Source: JAIOPA01 sp964655175 (GTDB taxonomy: Bacteria; Eisenbacteria; RBG-16-71-46). From it: a stretch of 64,000 nucleotides of DNA. Position numbers and translations under genes: made by a program. The notes under the pieces are model-generated. The model did not search any database, was not told where the DNA came from, and was given only the letters and a program-made list of their open reading frames with translations. The stretch is taken from NCBI GenBank assembly GCA_964655175.1, contig CAZZLY010000005.1:1-64000 (forward strand), given 5' to 3'. This document shows positions 8,456 to 17,721 of the stretch, piece after piece. The first letter of the stretch is position 1; every line of letters begins with the position of its first letter.

Positions 8456-9856
8456 ATGCAGACCGCGTTCAAGTCGATCGACGAAGTCCGCCAGGCGATC
8501 GCCGTACTGGCCACCGGCAACCCCGACGCCCTCGACCGCCTGGTGTGGACCGGCGTGTTCGGGGCCGACGGCATCCGCGAGGCCGCGCGCCAAGGCGTGA
8601 TGGACCAGTGCAAGTCGGTGGGCCTCTACCCCGCCTCGATCCACGGCCTGTACATGGCGCGTGGCCGCGGTGAGGTGAGCGGCACGTTCACCGTGCCGGC
8701 GATCAACATCCGCGGCATGGCCTACGACACGGCGCGCGCCCTGTTCCGCGCCCGCAAGAAGCTCGACGCCGGTGCGGTGCTGGTCGAGATCGCGCGCTCG
8801 GAGATCAGCTACACGGGCCAGCGTCCCGCCGAGTACACGTTCGTGATCATGGCGGCCGCGCTGCGCGAGGGCTGGACGGGCCCGGTGTTCATCCAGGGCG
8901 ACCACTTCCAGATCAACCACAAGAAGTACCTCGCCGACCCCAAGGCCGAGATGGCCACCGTGCTCGACCTCACCTCCGAGGCGCTCAAGGCCGGCTTCTA
9001 CAACATCGACGTCGACACCTCGACGCTCGTGGACCTGGACAAGCCCACGCACCGCGAGCAGCAGGACGTCAACGGCAAGCTGTGCGCCACGATCACCTCG
9101 TACATCCGCCAGCACGAGCCGGCGGGCGTGACCGTGTCGGTCGGCGGTGAGATCGGCGAGGTCGGTGGCAAGAACTCGACCGCCGAGGAGCTCGAGGCGT
9201 TCGTCGAGGTGTTCAACGCCGAACTGGGCAAGCTCGCCCCCGGCAAGCCGGGCATGAGCAAGATCTCGATCCAGACCGGCACGAGCCACGGCGGCGTGCC
9301 GCTGCCGGACGGCACGGTGGCCAAGGTCAAGCTGGACTTCGACACGCTCGAGGCGCTCTCCAAGCTCTCGCGCGAGAAGTACGGCTTCGCGGGTGCGGTG
9401 CAGCACGGCGCCTCGACGCTGCCGTCCGAGCTGTTCGGCGAGTTCGCCAAGCGCGGCGCGTGCGAGATCCATCTGGCGACCGAGTTCCAGAACATGATCT
9501 TCGATTCGCCCGCCTTCCCCGCCGACCTCAAGAAGGCGATCTACGACGAGCTGCGCGTGAGCGAGGCCGGCGAGCGCAAGCCCACCGACACCGACGAGCA
9601 GTTCTTCTACAAGGTGCGCAAGAAGGCGCTGGGTGGCCGCAAGGAGCAGCTGTGGGGCATGCCCGACGCCGCGCGGCAGGCGATCGGCCAGGCGCTCGAG
9701 GACCGCTTCACGTTCCTGCTCTCGCAGCTGCAGACGCAGGGCACGCGCGAGGTGGCCGCGAAGTACGCGCCGTTCGTGCCGGGCTCGTTCCCGGTGTTCG
9801 ACGCCACCGTGTCCGTGGCCAAGGGCCCCGAGGACGTGACCGGGCTGTCCGACTGA
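8456..9856 (+). CDS. fba: Class II fructose-bisphosphate aldolase (long form)
   Basis: Zinc-dependent class II aldolase that interconverts fructose 1,6-bisphosphate with dihydroxyacetone phosphate and glyceraldehyde 3-phosphate. The metal and substrate region shows VFIQGDHFQIN, VSVGGEIGEVGG, GTSHGGVPLP and GAVQHGASTLP with the expected His residues. At 466 residues it is longer than the E. coli type (about 360), with an extra N-terminal helical region and C-terminal tail. Its neighbour fructose-1,6-bisphosphatase, 13 bases downstream, points to gluconeogenesis. A specificity for tagatose or sedoheptulose bisphosphate cannot be excluded. Confidence 0.88.
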   Translation: MQTAFKSIDEVRQAIAVLATGNPDALDRLVWTGVFGADGIREAARQGVMDQCKSVGLYPASIHGLYMARGRGEVSGTFTVPAINIRGMAYDTARALFRARKKLDAGAVLVEIARSEISYTGQRPAEYTFVIMAAALREGWTGPVFIQGDHFQINHKKYLADPKAEMATVLDLTSEALKAGFYNIDVDTSTLVDLDKPTHREQQDVNGKLCATITSYIRQHEPAGVTVSVGGEIGEVGGKNSTAEELEAFVEVFNAELGKLAPGKPGMSKISIQTGTSHGGVPLPDGTVAKVKLDFDTLEALSKLSREKYGFAGAVQHGASTLPSELFGEFAKRGACEIHLATEFQNMIFDSPAFPADLKKAIYDELRVSEAGERKPTDTDEQFFYKVRKKALGGRKEQLWGMPDAARQAIGQALEDRFTFLLSQLQTQGTREVAAKYAPFVPGSFPVFDATVSVAKGPEDVTGLSD

Positions 9857-9869
9857 TCCGGAGACGCAC

Positions 9870-10904
<1,035 letters not shown>

Positions 10905-10923
10905 CCCGCTCCTCATCCGACGT

Positions 10924-10963
10924 GACGACGCCCCGGTGCGCCTGCGCGCACCGGGGCGTCGTC
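10924..10963. terminator. Bidirectional intrinsic terminator between fbp and arsC
   Basis: A 17-bp perfect GC-rich stem (10924-10940 with 10947-10963) with a six-base loop lies between convergent genes. The strong stem has no long T run, so it probably serves both directions by stem strength. Confidence 0.7.
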
Positions 10964-10990
10964 GTCTCGTGCGAGTGCGCGCGGCGTGGC

Positions 10991-11443
10991 TCAGCCGCTG
11001 CGCGGCCACAGACTGGCGACGCGCCAGCGGATCTCGTCGCGCACCTGCCGGAACGTCGCGAGGCGCTCGGCCTCGGGGGCGGCGCTCGGATCGGGCAGCG
11101 GCCAGTGCACACGGCGCACGTCGCCGGCGAGCGCGGGGCAGGTCTCGTCGGCCTCCCCGCACAACGTGACCACCGTGTCGCAGTCACGCCACGGCACGTC
11201 GTCGAGGTGCTTGGAGGACTGCGCGTCGAGCGCCACGCCGACCTCGGCCATGACCTCGCGCGCGCACGGGTGCACGCCGCGCGGCTCGGTGCCCGCACTC
11301 ATGACCACGACGTCGGGCGGAGCGAGGGCGCGGGCGAACCCCTCGGCGATCTGACTGCGGGACGAGTTGTGGATGCACAGGAACAACACGCGTCCCGGCG
11401 GACGGGTGATGAACGCGGCCGGGCGCAGGTCGGAGCCGCTCAC
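10991..11443 (-). CDS. arsC: Thioredoxin-type arsenate reductase ArsC (LMW phosphatase fold)
   Basis: Cytoplasmic arsenate reductase of 150 residues. The P-loop CIHNSSRS begins at Cys23, the anion-binding nucleophile, and the later redox cysteines are in LCGEADETCP (Cys95 and Cys102), the pattern of thioredoxin-coupled ArsC rather than ordinary tyrosine phosphatases. GTG start overlaps the aquaporin stop (GTGA). The N-terminal 18 residues precede the conserved core. Coupling with a channel gene suggests arsenate is reduced and the arsenite leaves through the channel. No arsR or arsB is in the window. Confidence 0.88.
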   Translation of the reverse strand: MSGSDLRPAAFITRPPGRVLFLCIHNSSRSQIAEGFARALAPPDVVVMSAGTEPRGVHPCAREVMAEVGVALDAQSSKHLDDVPWRDCDTVVTLCGEADETCPALAGDVRRVHWPLPDPSAAPEAERLATFRQVRDEIRWRVASLWPRSG

Positions 11444-12108
11444 CGGGCCCACGACAGGCTCTTGTAGACGCGCGCCGCGCCCACACCACCCGCGAGCGGG
11501 CCCAACCAGTAGAGCCAGTGGTCGGTCCACACGCCCGAGGCGCAGGCCGCACCGAACGCCCGTGCGGGGTTCATGGCCGCACCCGTGAGCGGGCCGGTCA
11601 CGAGCGCACCCGCGAACAGGGTGAGGCCGATGCCGAAGCCACCGATGCGGGGACCGCGCTCGTCCACCTGGGTGCCCCAGACGGCGGTCACGAGCAGGAA
11701 CGTGGTCACGAACTCGAGCAGGAACCCCTGCCCCGGCGAAACGCCGGAGGCGAGCAGCGGCACGCCGAAGTGCACGGCCTCGCCGAGTTCACCGGGGACC
11801 ACGGCGCGCAACAGAAAGCTCGCGGCGACCGCACCGAGCAGCTGCGAGAGCCAGTAGGTGATCGCCGAGGTGAGCGACATGCGGCGGGTGACCACGAACC
11901 CGAGCGTGATCGCCGGGTTGAAGTGCGCCCCGGACCACACCCCGAGCGCCGAGATCATGGTCGCCAGGATGACGCCCTGCGCCGCCGCGTTCACGAGCGC
12001 GGTCACCGAACCGCCACCCTGCTGCATCACACAGCAGCCCTGTGCCACGAAGCACAGCGCGAACGTGCCGAGGAACTCGGCCCAATAGGACTTGGGTCCC
12101 TGATCCAT
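11440..12108 (-). CDS. MIP-family aquaporin/aquaglyceroporin, probable arsenite channel
   Basis: Six-helix major intrinsic protein of 222 residues. The two half-helix motifs are intact: NPA at 64-66 (GAHFNPAITLG) and 180-182 (GAAMNPARAFG), the latter followed by the selectivity-filter Arg. A conspicuous CC pair lies at 25-26 on a short first loop. The ATG follows GGAGG with eight-base spacing. It sits immediately upstream of arsC with a GTGA overlap, as in the Sinorhizobium aqpS-arsC arrangement where the channel exports arsenite. Water or glycerol transport is the alternative. Confidence 0.85.
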   Translation of the reverse strand: MDQGPKSYWAEFLGTFALCFVAQGCCVMQQGGGSVTALVNAAAQGVILATMISALGVWSGAHFNPAITLGFVVTRRMSLTSAITYWLSQLLGAVAASFLLRAVVPGELGEAVHFGVPLLASGVSPGQGFLLEFVTTFLLVTAVWGTQVDERGPRIGGFGIGLTLFAGALVTGPLTGAAMNPARAFGAACASGVWTDHWLYWLGPLAGGVGAARVYKSLSWAR

Positions 12109-12169
12109 CACGCGATCCTCCGGGGGGCTTGGCGAGCGGGTCCCACCACCTCGTGCGGGACGCGTCGGC

Positions 12170-12198
12170 ACGCTAGCCCGCACGCGCGGTCGCGTCAA
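12170..12198 (-). promoter_or_regulatory. Promoter of the aquaporin-arsC operon
   Basis: Minus-strand TTGACG (12193-12198), 17-base spacer, TAGCGT (12170-12175), about 60 bases before the aquaporin ATG. It lies just beyond the stop of the DUF72 gene. Confidence 0.5.
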
Positions 12199-12213
12199 CG
12201 CGTGTGCACGTGC

Positions 12214-13140
12214 TCACACGAGTCGCGCCTGACGCTGCAGCAGTTCCTCCATGAGCGCGGCGCTGCGTGCGGCCTGTCCGGCGTGGCAGTTGTTGAAGAA
12301 CAGGTAGGTCTGCTTCGCCTCGGCGGCCATCGCGCGCACGCGCGCCACCCACGCCTCGAGTTCGTCGGCCACGTACTCGTGATCGTAGCGACGCTGCTCG
12401 CGCGAGCCGCGTGGCGCGACGCTCGGATGCTGCCCGCGCGGACCCCACCAGTGCGCCGCGTTGCGTCCATGGAAGCGCACGTAGCCCACGCCGTTGGTGA
12501 CGTGCGCCACCGGCGGCAGCAGTCCGGGCAGCGCCGGTTCGTCCACCGCGCAGTAGCCCAGTGCCCGCTCACGCAGCCACTCGGGCAGGCGCGGATGCAT
12601 CCAGGAGTCGTGCCGGAACTCGACCCACAACGGGTCGTCGGGGAACGCCGCGCGCAGGCGTTCGAGGTGCGTCTTGGACGCCTCGTCGCGCCGGAACGCC
12701 CACGGGAACTGCGCCAGCAGGCCGTGCAGACGGCCCGCGTCACGGAACGGCCGCACCGCCTCGAGGAACGCGTGGCGCGTGCCCATGTCGATCGCCCGTC
12801 CGTGCGTGAACGAGGCATGGAGTTTGACGATGAACCGGAACCCGGGCGGCGTCTGGGCGAGCATGCGTTCGCCCACCTCGGACGTCGGGATGCGGTAGTG
12901 CATGAGGTTGAGCTCGACGCACGCGAACCGGGTCGCGTAGTGCGCGAGGAACCCGCGTGCGGGCAGGCCGCGCGGATAGAACGGGCCGACCCAGTCGGGG
13001 AACGAGTACCCCGACGTGCCGACCCACACCTCGTGCGCGTGCGCCGCCTCCTGCGGCCACACGAGCGGGCCCGGCACCCGCGTGGGTGACCGCTCGAACA
13101 GCCCCGGCGCCTCGGCGCGACGCGGGACGCGGACGATCAT
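12214..13140 (-). CDS. DUF72 (YecE-like) protein
   Basis: DUF72 family TIM-barrel protein of 308 residues with typical blocks VWVGTSGYSFPDWVGPFYP, FKFIVKLHAS-like RFIVKLHASFTHG, LLAQFPWAF, VEFRHDSW and a late YLFFNNCHAG. The biochemical function of the family is not established. Its ATG overlaps the DinB stop (ATGA), so it is translated with the lesion-bypass polymerase. The first 35 residues, before the conserved core, are a non-conserved extension, so a later start is possible. Confidence 0.85.
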   Translation of the reverse strand: MIVRVPRRAEAPGLFERSPTRVPGPLVWPQEAAHAHEVWVGTSGYSFPDWVGPFYPRGLPARGFLAHYATRFACVELNLMHYRIPTSEVGERMLAQTPPGFRFIVKLHASFTHGRAIDMGTRHAFLEAVRPFRDAGRLHGLLAQFPWAFRRDEASKTHLERLRAAFPDDPLWVEFRHDSWMHPRLPEWLRERALGYCAVDEPALPGLLPPVAHVTNGVGYVRFHGRNAAHWWGPRGQHPSVAPRGSREQRRYDHEYVADELEAWVARVRAMAAEAKQTYLFFNNCHAGQAARSAALMEELLQRQARLV

Positions 13141-14441
13141 CGTCGCCCCTCACCCTTCGGGCCGCGCGGGCGCAGTTGCGTCGGGTCGGGCGCCGAGGGA
13201 TCGGCCCCCTCGCCGTAACCCGGGCGCGCCGCGGCCGCGCGCTTGGCCGCGCCGAACGGCACGTGGCCGATCGCCTTGCGGTACGCGAGCGAACCCGCCG
13301 GGACCACCGCGGCCTCGCCGAGCTTGTCGCGCACCTTGTCGAGCGCGTCCTGTAGCGCGCGTCCGCGCTCGTCGGCCACGAACAGCTCGAGCTGCTCGTC
13401 GCTCGCGGCCTCGAACGCCGACGCCGAGAGCCCCAGCAGCCGCAGCGGCGCGCCCTGCCAATGCTCGCGCCACAACGTACGGGCGACCTCGAACAGCGAA
13501 CCGTGGTCGTCGATGGCCCGCGGCAGCGCACGCTGCCGCGTGATCGTGTGGAAGCGGTGATCGCGCAGCTTCACCGTGATCGTGCGCGCGCGGAAACCGT
13601 CGGCACGCAGGCGGCGTGCGACCTGGTCGGCGAGCCGCAGCAGCGTGCCCTCCAGGAACTCGGGGTCGCGACAGTCCTCGGGCAGCGTGACCTCGTGCCC
13701 CATGGACTTGGGGTCCTGACCCTCGTGGTACGGCACGACGGGCGAGCGATCGTGCCCCCACGCCGCCTCGCGCAGGTGCTCGCCCACGACGCCGAAGCGC
13801 TGCCGCAGCACGCGCTCGGGCGCGTTCGCGAGCGCACCCACGGTGGCGAGCCCCATCTGCTTGAGGTGGGCCGCCAGCTTGGGGCCCACGCCCCACAGTT
13901 CCTGCACGTCCTGGGGCCAGAACACGCCGCGGAACGACGCCTCGTCGAGCGCCGTCACGCCGCACGGCTTCTCGAGCCCGCTCGCCATCTTGGCGATGAG
14001 CTTGTTGGGCCCGATGCCGAACGACGCCCCCAGATGATGCTGGTCGCGGATGCGCTGCTGCAGGTCGCGCGCGATCGCGATCGCCGACTCGACCGTCTGC
14101 CCGCGCCCGGGCAGGTTCCGCAGGTCGAGGAACGCCTCGTCCACGCTGAACGGCTCGACGTCCGGCGTGACCGCGAGGAACATCTCGAGCAGTTCGAGCG
14201 ACTTCTCGACGTACTTGCGCGGACTACCCTCGACGTACTCGGCGTGCGGGCACAGGCGCTTGGCCTCCGCCAACGGCATGCCGGCACGCACGCCGAACGG
14301 TCGCGCCTCGTAGGACGCGGCGGTCACCACGCCCCGGCGGTTGGGATCGCCGCACACGATGACCGCCTTGCCGCGCAGGTGCGGATGATGCGCCTGCTCG
14401 ACCGAGGCGAAGAACGCATCCATGTCGGCGAGCAGGATCAC
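13137..14441 (-). CDS. dinB: DNA polymerase IV (Y-family, DinB)
   Basis: Error-prone lesion-bypass polymerase of 434 residues. The palm carboxylates are visible: ADMDAFFASVE (Asp6, Asp8) and SVDEAFLD (Asp101, Glu102), with the steric-gate Phe in the first motif. The thumb helix-hairpin-helix region (LWGVGPKLAAHLKQMG) and little-finger domain follow. The last 60 residues are Arg/Pro-rich and lack a recognisable clamp-binding motif. GTG start with GGAG upstream. The gene lies between DUF6504 and DUF72. There is no ImuA or DnaE2 here. Confidence 0.93.
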   Translation of the reverse strand: MILLADMDAFFASVEQAHHPHLRGKAVIVCGDPNRRGVVTAASYEARPFGVRAGMPLAEAKRLCPHAEYVEGSPRKYVEKSLELLEMFLAVTPDVEPFSVDEAFLDLRNLPGRGQTVESAIAIARDLQQRIRDQHHLGASFGIGPNKLIAKMASGLEKPCGVTALDEASFRGVFWPQDVQELWGVGPKLAAHLKQMGLATVGALANAPERVLRQRFGVVGEHLREAAWGHDRSPVVPYHEGQDPKSMGHEVTLPEDCRDPEFLEGTLLRLADQVARRLRADGFRARTITVKLRDHRFHTITRQRALPRAIDDHGSLFEVARTLWREHWQGAPLRLLGLSASAFEAASDEQLELFVADERGRALQDALDKVRDKLGEAAVVPAGSLAYRKAIGHVPFGAAKRAAAARPGYGEGADPSAPDPTQLRPRGPKGEGRR

Positions 14442-14460
14442 GGGCGGCTCCGAGGGCGGC

Positions 14461-14715
14461 TCAGCCGGGCCCCGTCCACGCGCGGCTCAGCACCCACGAG
14501 GGTCCGCGCGCGTCGAAGCACAGCTCGTAACTGTCGTCACGCGCCCCCTGGACGGCGAAGTAGCGCAGTTGCGCCTGACCTTCGCGACGAGCCCATTGGC
14601 CGGTGACCTTGGCGATACGGACGACCCGCCCCTGCCAGCGGAACCGCAGGGGGCGCATGGAGCCGTCCTCGAACACGGTGAGCACGTCCACCGGGTCGTT
14701 GAGGGATTCGAACAT
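14461..14715 (-). CDS. DUF6504-like small protein upstream of dinB
   Basis: An 84-residue protein with a beta-rich, aromatic pattern (PLRFRWQGRVVRI, WARREGQAQLRYFAV, YELCFDARGPSWVLSRAW). This matches, from memory, the DUF6504 proteins encoded beside Y-family polymerases. No signal peptide. It is first in a three-gene unit, 19 bases before dinB. A mutasome accessory role is only inferred from neighbourhood. Confidence 0.75.
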   Translation of the reverse strand: MFESLNDPVDVLTVFEDGSMRPLRFRWQGRVVRIAKVTGQWARREGQAQLRYFAVQGARDDSYELCFDARGPSWVLSRAWTGPG

Positions 14716-14738
14716 GGCTGGGATCTGGCACCGCCGCG

Positions 14739-14768
14739 AGCCTACTGCACGGATGGGCAGTCGGACAA
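14739..14768 (-). promoter_or_regulatory. Promoter of the DUF6504-dinB-DUF72 unit
   Basis: Minus-strand TTGTCC (14763-14768), 18-base spacer, TAGGCT (14739-14744), 23 bases before the DUF6504 ATG. No LexA-like operator was recognised. Confidence 0.5.
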
Positions 14769-14808
14769 GACCCTTTCCCATGGCCCCGGGAACGCGCGGG
14801 GAACGCTT

Positions 14809-14857
14809 CAGGGGCGCCCCGGTGGGCCGCTCGCGCGGCGGCACCGGGACGCCCCTG
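14809..14857 (-). terminator. Long hairpin downstream of ccmF
   Basis: Nested inverted repeats: CAGGGGCG/CGCCCCTG outside, CCCCGGTG/CACCGGG in the middle and GCCGC/GCGGC at the tip. It lies 20 bases after the ccmF stop, at the end of the long NifU-to-CcmF run. No T run follows. Confidence 0.6.
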
Positions 14858-14876
14858 TCATGCGATGGGGCGGGCG

Positions 14877-17192
14877 TCAGTGGGCCTTGGCGGTCGCGGG
14901 GGCGGGCGGACCCGCGCCGGGCTCCCGCTTCATGTCCAGCGCGCGCCGCACCACCGACAGGAACGCGCTCAGCAGCATGATCACCGAACCGAGCCAGACC
15001 AGGTTGATGAGCGGCTTGGTGCTCACCTCGATCGCCAGCGTCTGGCTGTCCTTGGCCCCCTCGTCCCCCGGCAGCATGAGGAGCGCGTGACCGTTCGAAG
15101 GGTCCCCGCGCAGGATCGAGATCATGCCGCCGCTGGGCAGGTAGGCCGGCGTCGAGACCGGCTTGCCGCCCCCCATGGTGACCTCGAACACCGGCTTCAC
15201 GGGCGTGGTGCGCCCGCCGACGTCCACGATCACGTTGGCGGTGAGCCGCATGCCGTTGCCCGTGGGCTCGGGCGTGAAGCTCTCGAACGTGTACTTGATC
15301 GCGCCGCGCTGGATCGTCTGGCCGGGCTCGAACCACGTGCCGCGGTCCGCCGCCCCACCGACCATCTCGAGCGGCGAGATGTACACGTCGCGGTTCCAGA
15401 ACCGCTCGATGTGCGGCTTCTTCATGTAGCCCTGGTTGTACTCGCTCCAGTAGAACTTGGCGTTCGCGAGGAAGCTGCGCTCGCGCGAGGCGACCGCGAT
15501 GAGCGCGTGATCCTTGCCCTCGGCATCGCGCTGCATGCCGTTGAACGTCATGTCGTAGCCGAGCACCTTGCGCGCCTCGCCCTGCGGCAGCTGGATCTGC
15601 TGCGACACGCCGTAGCCGCTCGAGGCGACCACGCCGATGAGCATCACGGCGAGCCCCATGTGGCCCAGATAGGCGTTGCCGTGCTTCCACGACGCCTTGA
15701 AGCCGCGCAGCATCACGACCGAGTTGGCGGCGAGCGCGAAGCCCATGGCGAACAGGACCAGCAGCGGCATGGGCTGGCTTACGCCCTGCACGAAGGCGAT
15801 CGCCGCGACCACGACGGCCACGAGCAACGAGGGCATGGCCGACTTGAGGAACGCCTCGGGCTCGTGCTGCCGCCAACGGATGAGCGGCGCGATGCCGAGC
15901 AGCAGACCCAGCGCGACCGCGAGCGGCGCGTTGACGAGGTTGTAGTAGCTCGTCTGGACGTTGCTGGGGGGCCCGAACAGTCGCGTGATGAGCGGCGCGC
16001 TCATGCCGATCGTGACGAGCACGCACATGAGGATGAGCACGAGCTGCCCGAGCCACATGAACGACTCGCGCGAGAACGCGCCCAGCGGCTCGGGGGCCTT
16101 GGGGATCTCGTTCAAGCGGGCGAGCAACAGGCCCATGCCGGTGAGCAGCGACATGAGCACCATGCCGATGAGGAACCCACCCAGCCCGAACGGCAGATGC
16201 CACTGGTCGTTGGCCGCGAACGAGTGCACCGAGAAGTCCGCGAGCACGCCGCTGCGCGTGAGGAACGAGGCGTACAACACGAGGCTGTACGACAGGATCG
16301 CGAGCACGAAGTTGGTGCGCCGCAGCGAACCCGTGACGCGCTGCACGAGCAGACCGTGCAACAACGCGACGGTGGCGAGCCACGGGATGAGCGAGCCGTT
16401 CTCGACCGGGTCCCAGCCCCAGTAACCACCCCAGCCGAGCACCTTGTACGCCCACACGCCGCCCATGATGAAGCCGGTCGCCTGGGTGGCCGTGGAGAAC
16501 ACGACCCACGGCAGCACGGGCTTGACCCAGCCGTCGTAGTCGCGCTTCACCAGCGCGGCGCAGGCGATCGCGAACGGCACGACGAACGACGAGAAGCCGG
16601 TGAACAGCACCGGCGGATGGATCGTCATCCAGTAGTCCTGCAGCAGCGGATTGAGGCCGACACCGTCGGTGTAGGCCTCCTTGCTCAGCAGGAACGGTCC
16701 GCGCACCACGCTCACGAACGTGAGCATGATGACCGGCAGGTTGAGGAAGAACATGGCCGGCTGCGCGAACGCGTGGCGGCTGCGCAGGAGCACGAAACCG
16801 AGCGTGGTCGTGAGCAGCGCCCACAGCAGGAAGGTGCCCTCCTGCCCGCCCCAGAACGCGGCGTACACGTAGTGCCCGGGCATGTCCTTCGACGAGTAGT
16901 CGTGGACGTACTGATACTGGAACTGGTGGTTGAACAGGATCCACCACAGGAACACCGCACCGCCCACGAGCGCCAACCACTGCACGCGGTACGCGGCGGC
17001 GGCGACCTCACCGGCGCGAGCGTTGCCCTGCAGCGCGGCCAACCAGCCGAACCCGGCGACGAGCGCGGAGAGGAACGCGATCCAGCACGTCACCTGTCCC
17101 CAGTTGAGCGTACCGGCGCTGGTGAGCGCCGCCCCGAGGATGAGGCCCGGGATCAGGATCAGCGCGGGGACGACGAGTCCGGTCCGGTTCAC
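14877..17192 (-). CDS. ccmF: Cytochrome c heme lyase subunit CcmF
   Basis: Integral membrane heme-lyase component of 771 residues that attaches heme to apocytochrome c in System I. Many hydrophobic helices are present, with the tryptophan-rich WWD domain GWGGYWGWDPVENGS at about 253-267 and conserved heme-ligand histidines such as IHPPVLF (191-197). A large C-terminal periplasmic region (about 530-735) precedes a last helix. GTG start overlaps the ccmE stop (GTGA). CcmG and CcmH genes are absent downstream. Confidence 0.95.
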   Translation of the reverse strand: MNRTGLVVPALILIPGLILGAALTSAGTLNWGQVTCWIAFLSALVAGFGWLAALQGNARAGEVAAAAYRVQWLALVGGAVFLWWILFNHQFQYQYVHDYSSKDMPGHYVYAAFWGGQEGTFLLWALLTTTLGFVLLRSRHAFAQPAMFFLNLPVIMLTFVSVVRGPFLLSKEAYTDGVGLNPLLQDYWMTIHPPVLFTGFSSFVVPFAIACAALVKRDYDGWVKPVLPWVVFSTATQATGFIMGGVWAYKVLGWGGYWGWDPVENGSLIPWLATVALLHGLLVQRVTGSLRRTNFVLAILSYSLVLYASFLTRSGVLADFSVHSFAANDQWHLPFGLGGFLIGMVLMSLLTGMGLLLARLNEIPKAPEPLGAFSRESFMWLGQLVLILMCVLVTIGMSAPLITRLFGPPSNVQTSYYNLVNAPLAVALGLLLGIAPLIRWRQHEPEAFLKSAMPSLLVAVVVAAIAFVQGVSQPMPLLVLFAMGFALAANSVVMLRGFKASWKHGNAYLGHMGLAVMLIGVVASSGYGVSQQIQLPQGEARKVLGYDMTFNGMQRDAEGKDHALIAVASRERSFLANAKFYWSEYNQGYMKKPHIERFWNRDVYISPLEMVGGAADRGTWFEPGQTIQRGAIKYTFESFTPEPTGNGMRLTANVIVDVGGRTTPVKPVFEVTMGGGKPVSTPAYLPSGGMISILRGDPSNGHALLMLPGDEGAKDSQTLAIEVSTKPLINLVWLGSVIMLLSAFLSVVRRALDMKREPGAGPPAPATAKAH

Positions 17193-17581
17193 GAGGCGGC
17201 TCCCCGGGCGGCCTTGTCGGCCTCGGCCTGGTACTTGGAAGGGCACTTCACGAGCAACTGCTGCGCCTCGAAGTGGTCGCCGGCGAACTTGCCGATGGCC
17301 ACGACGCTCACCGCCTGATCGAAGTTGCCGGGGATCACGCCACGGTACTCGACCGGCATGACGTCGCCCTTCTCGTCGCGCAGGTTGAAGCGCAGGAACT
17401 GCTCCTCGGGCTTGAGCACGTAGTCCTTGTCCGCGAGCTTGCCGTTCACCTGCACGAGCCCGCTCGCCGTGCGCGCCTCACGGAACCCGATGTACGGCGT
17501 CATGGTGCGCTTGAAGCTCGACACGCCGACGACGCCGGCGACCGCCAACAGCACGATGGCGATTCCGATCTTGAGGTTCAT
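17189..17581 (-). CDS. ccmE: CcmE heme chaperone, CxxxY variant
   Basis: Periplasmic membrane-anchored heme chaperone of 130 residues. One N-terminal helix (5-22) precedes the OB-fold. The heme-binding motif near the C-terminus is VKCPSKY, with Cys113 and Tyr117, where proteobacterial CcmE has HxxxY with a covalent heme His. The CxxxY type is known from archaea and sulfate reducers and from natural Ccm systems lacking CcmH. The ATG overlaps the ccmD stop (ATGA). It sits between ccmD and ccmF as usual. Confidence 0.93.
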   Translation of the reverse strand: MNLKIGIAIVLLAVAGVVGVSSFKRTMTPYIGFREARTASGLVQVNGKLADKDYVLKPEEQFLRFNLRDEKGDVMPVEYRGVIPGNFDQAVSVVAIGKFAGDHFEAQQLLVKCPSKYQAEADKAARGAAS

Positions 17582-17709
17582 CGCGACTCCTTCCCGGTCG
17601 AGCCGGAGCGCTCGAGTTCGGCCACGCGGCGCTCGACGCGCACGAGCCAGATGAAGAGCAACGTCCACACCAACAGCGAGACGCCCAGCACCACCCCGTT
17701 GTGACCCAT
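17578..17709 (-). CDS. ccmD: CcmD-like small membrane protein
   Basis: A 43-residue protein with one transmembrane helix (about VVLGVSLLVWTLLFIWLV, residues 6-23) followed by a charged tail RVERRVAELERS. CcmD is the small subunit that helps release holo-CcmE from the CcmABC complex. A strong AGGAGGT site precedes the ATG at 17709 and overlaps the ccmC stop; its own stop overlaps the ccmE start. Size, topology and position are the evidence, since CcmD sequences are poorly conserved. Confidence 0.82.
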   Translation of the reverse strand: MGHNGVVLGVSLLVWTLLFIWLVRVERRVAELERSGSTGKESR

Positions 17710-17721
17710 GTCGTGGACCTC

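Noticed and set aside
12201..12220. Short hairpin at the end of the DUF72 gene
   Set aside because: A six-base-pair stem overlaps the stop codon and lacks a T run, so it is too weak to call a terminator.
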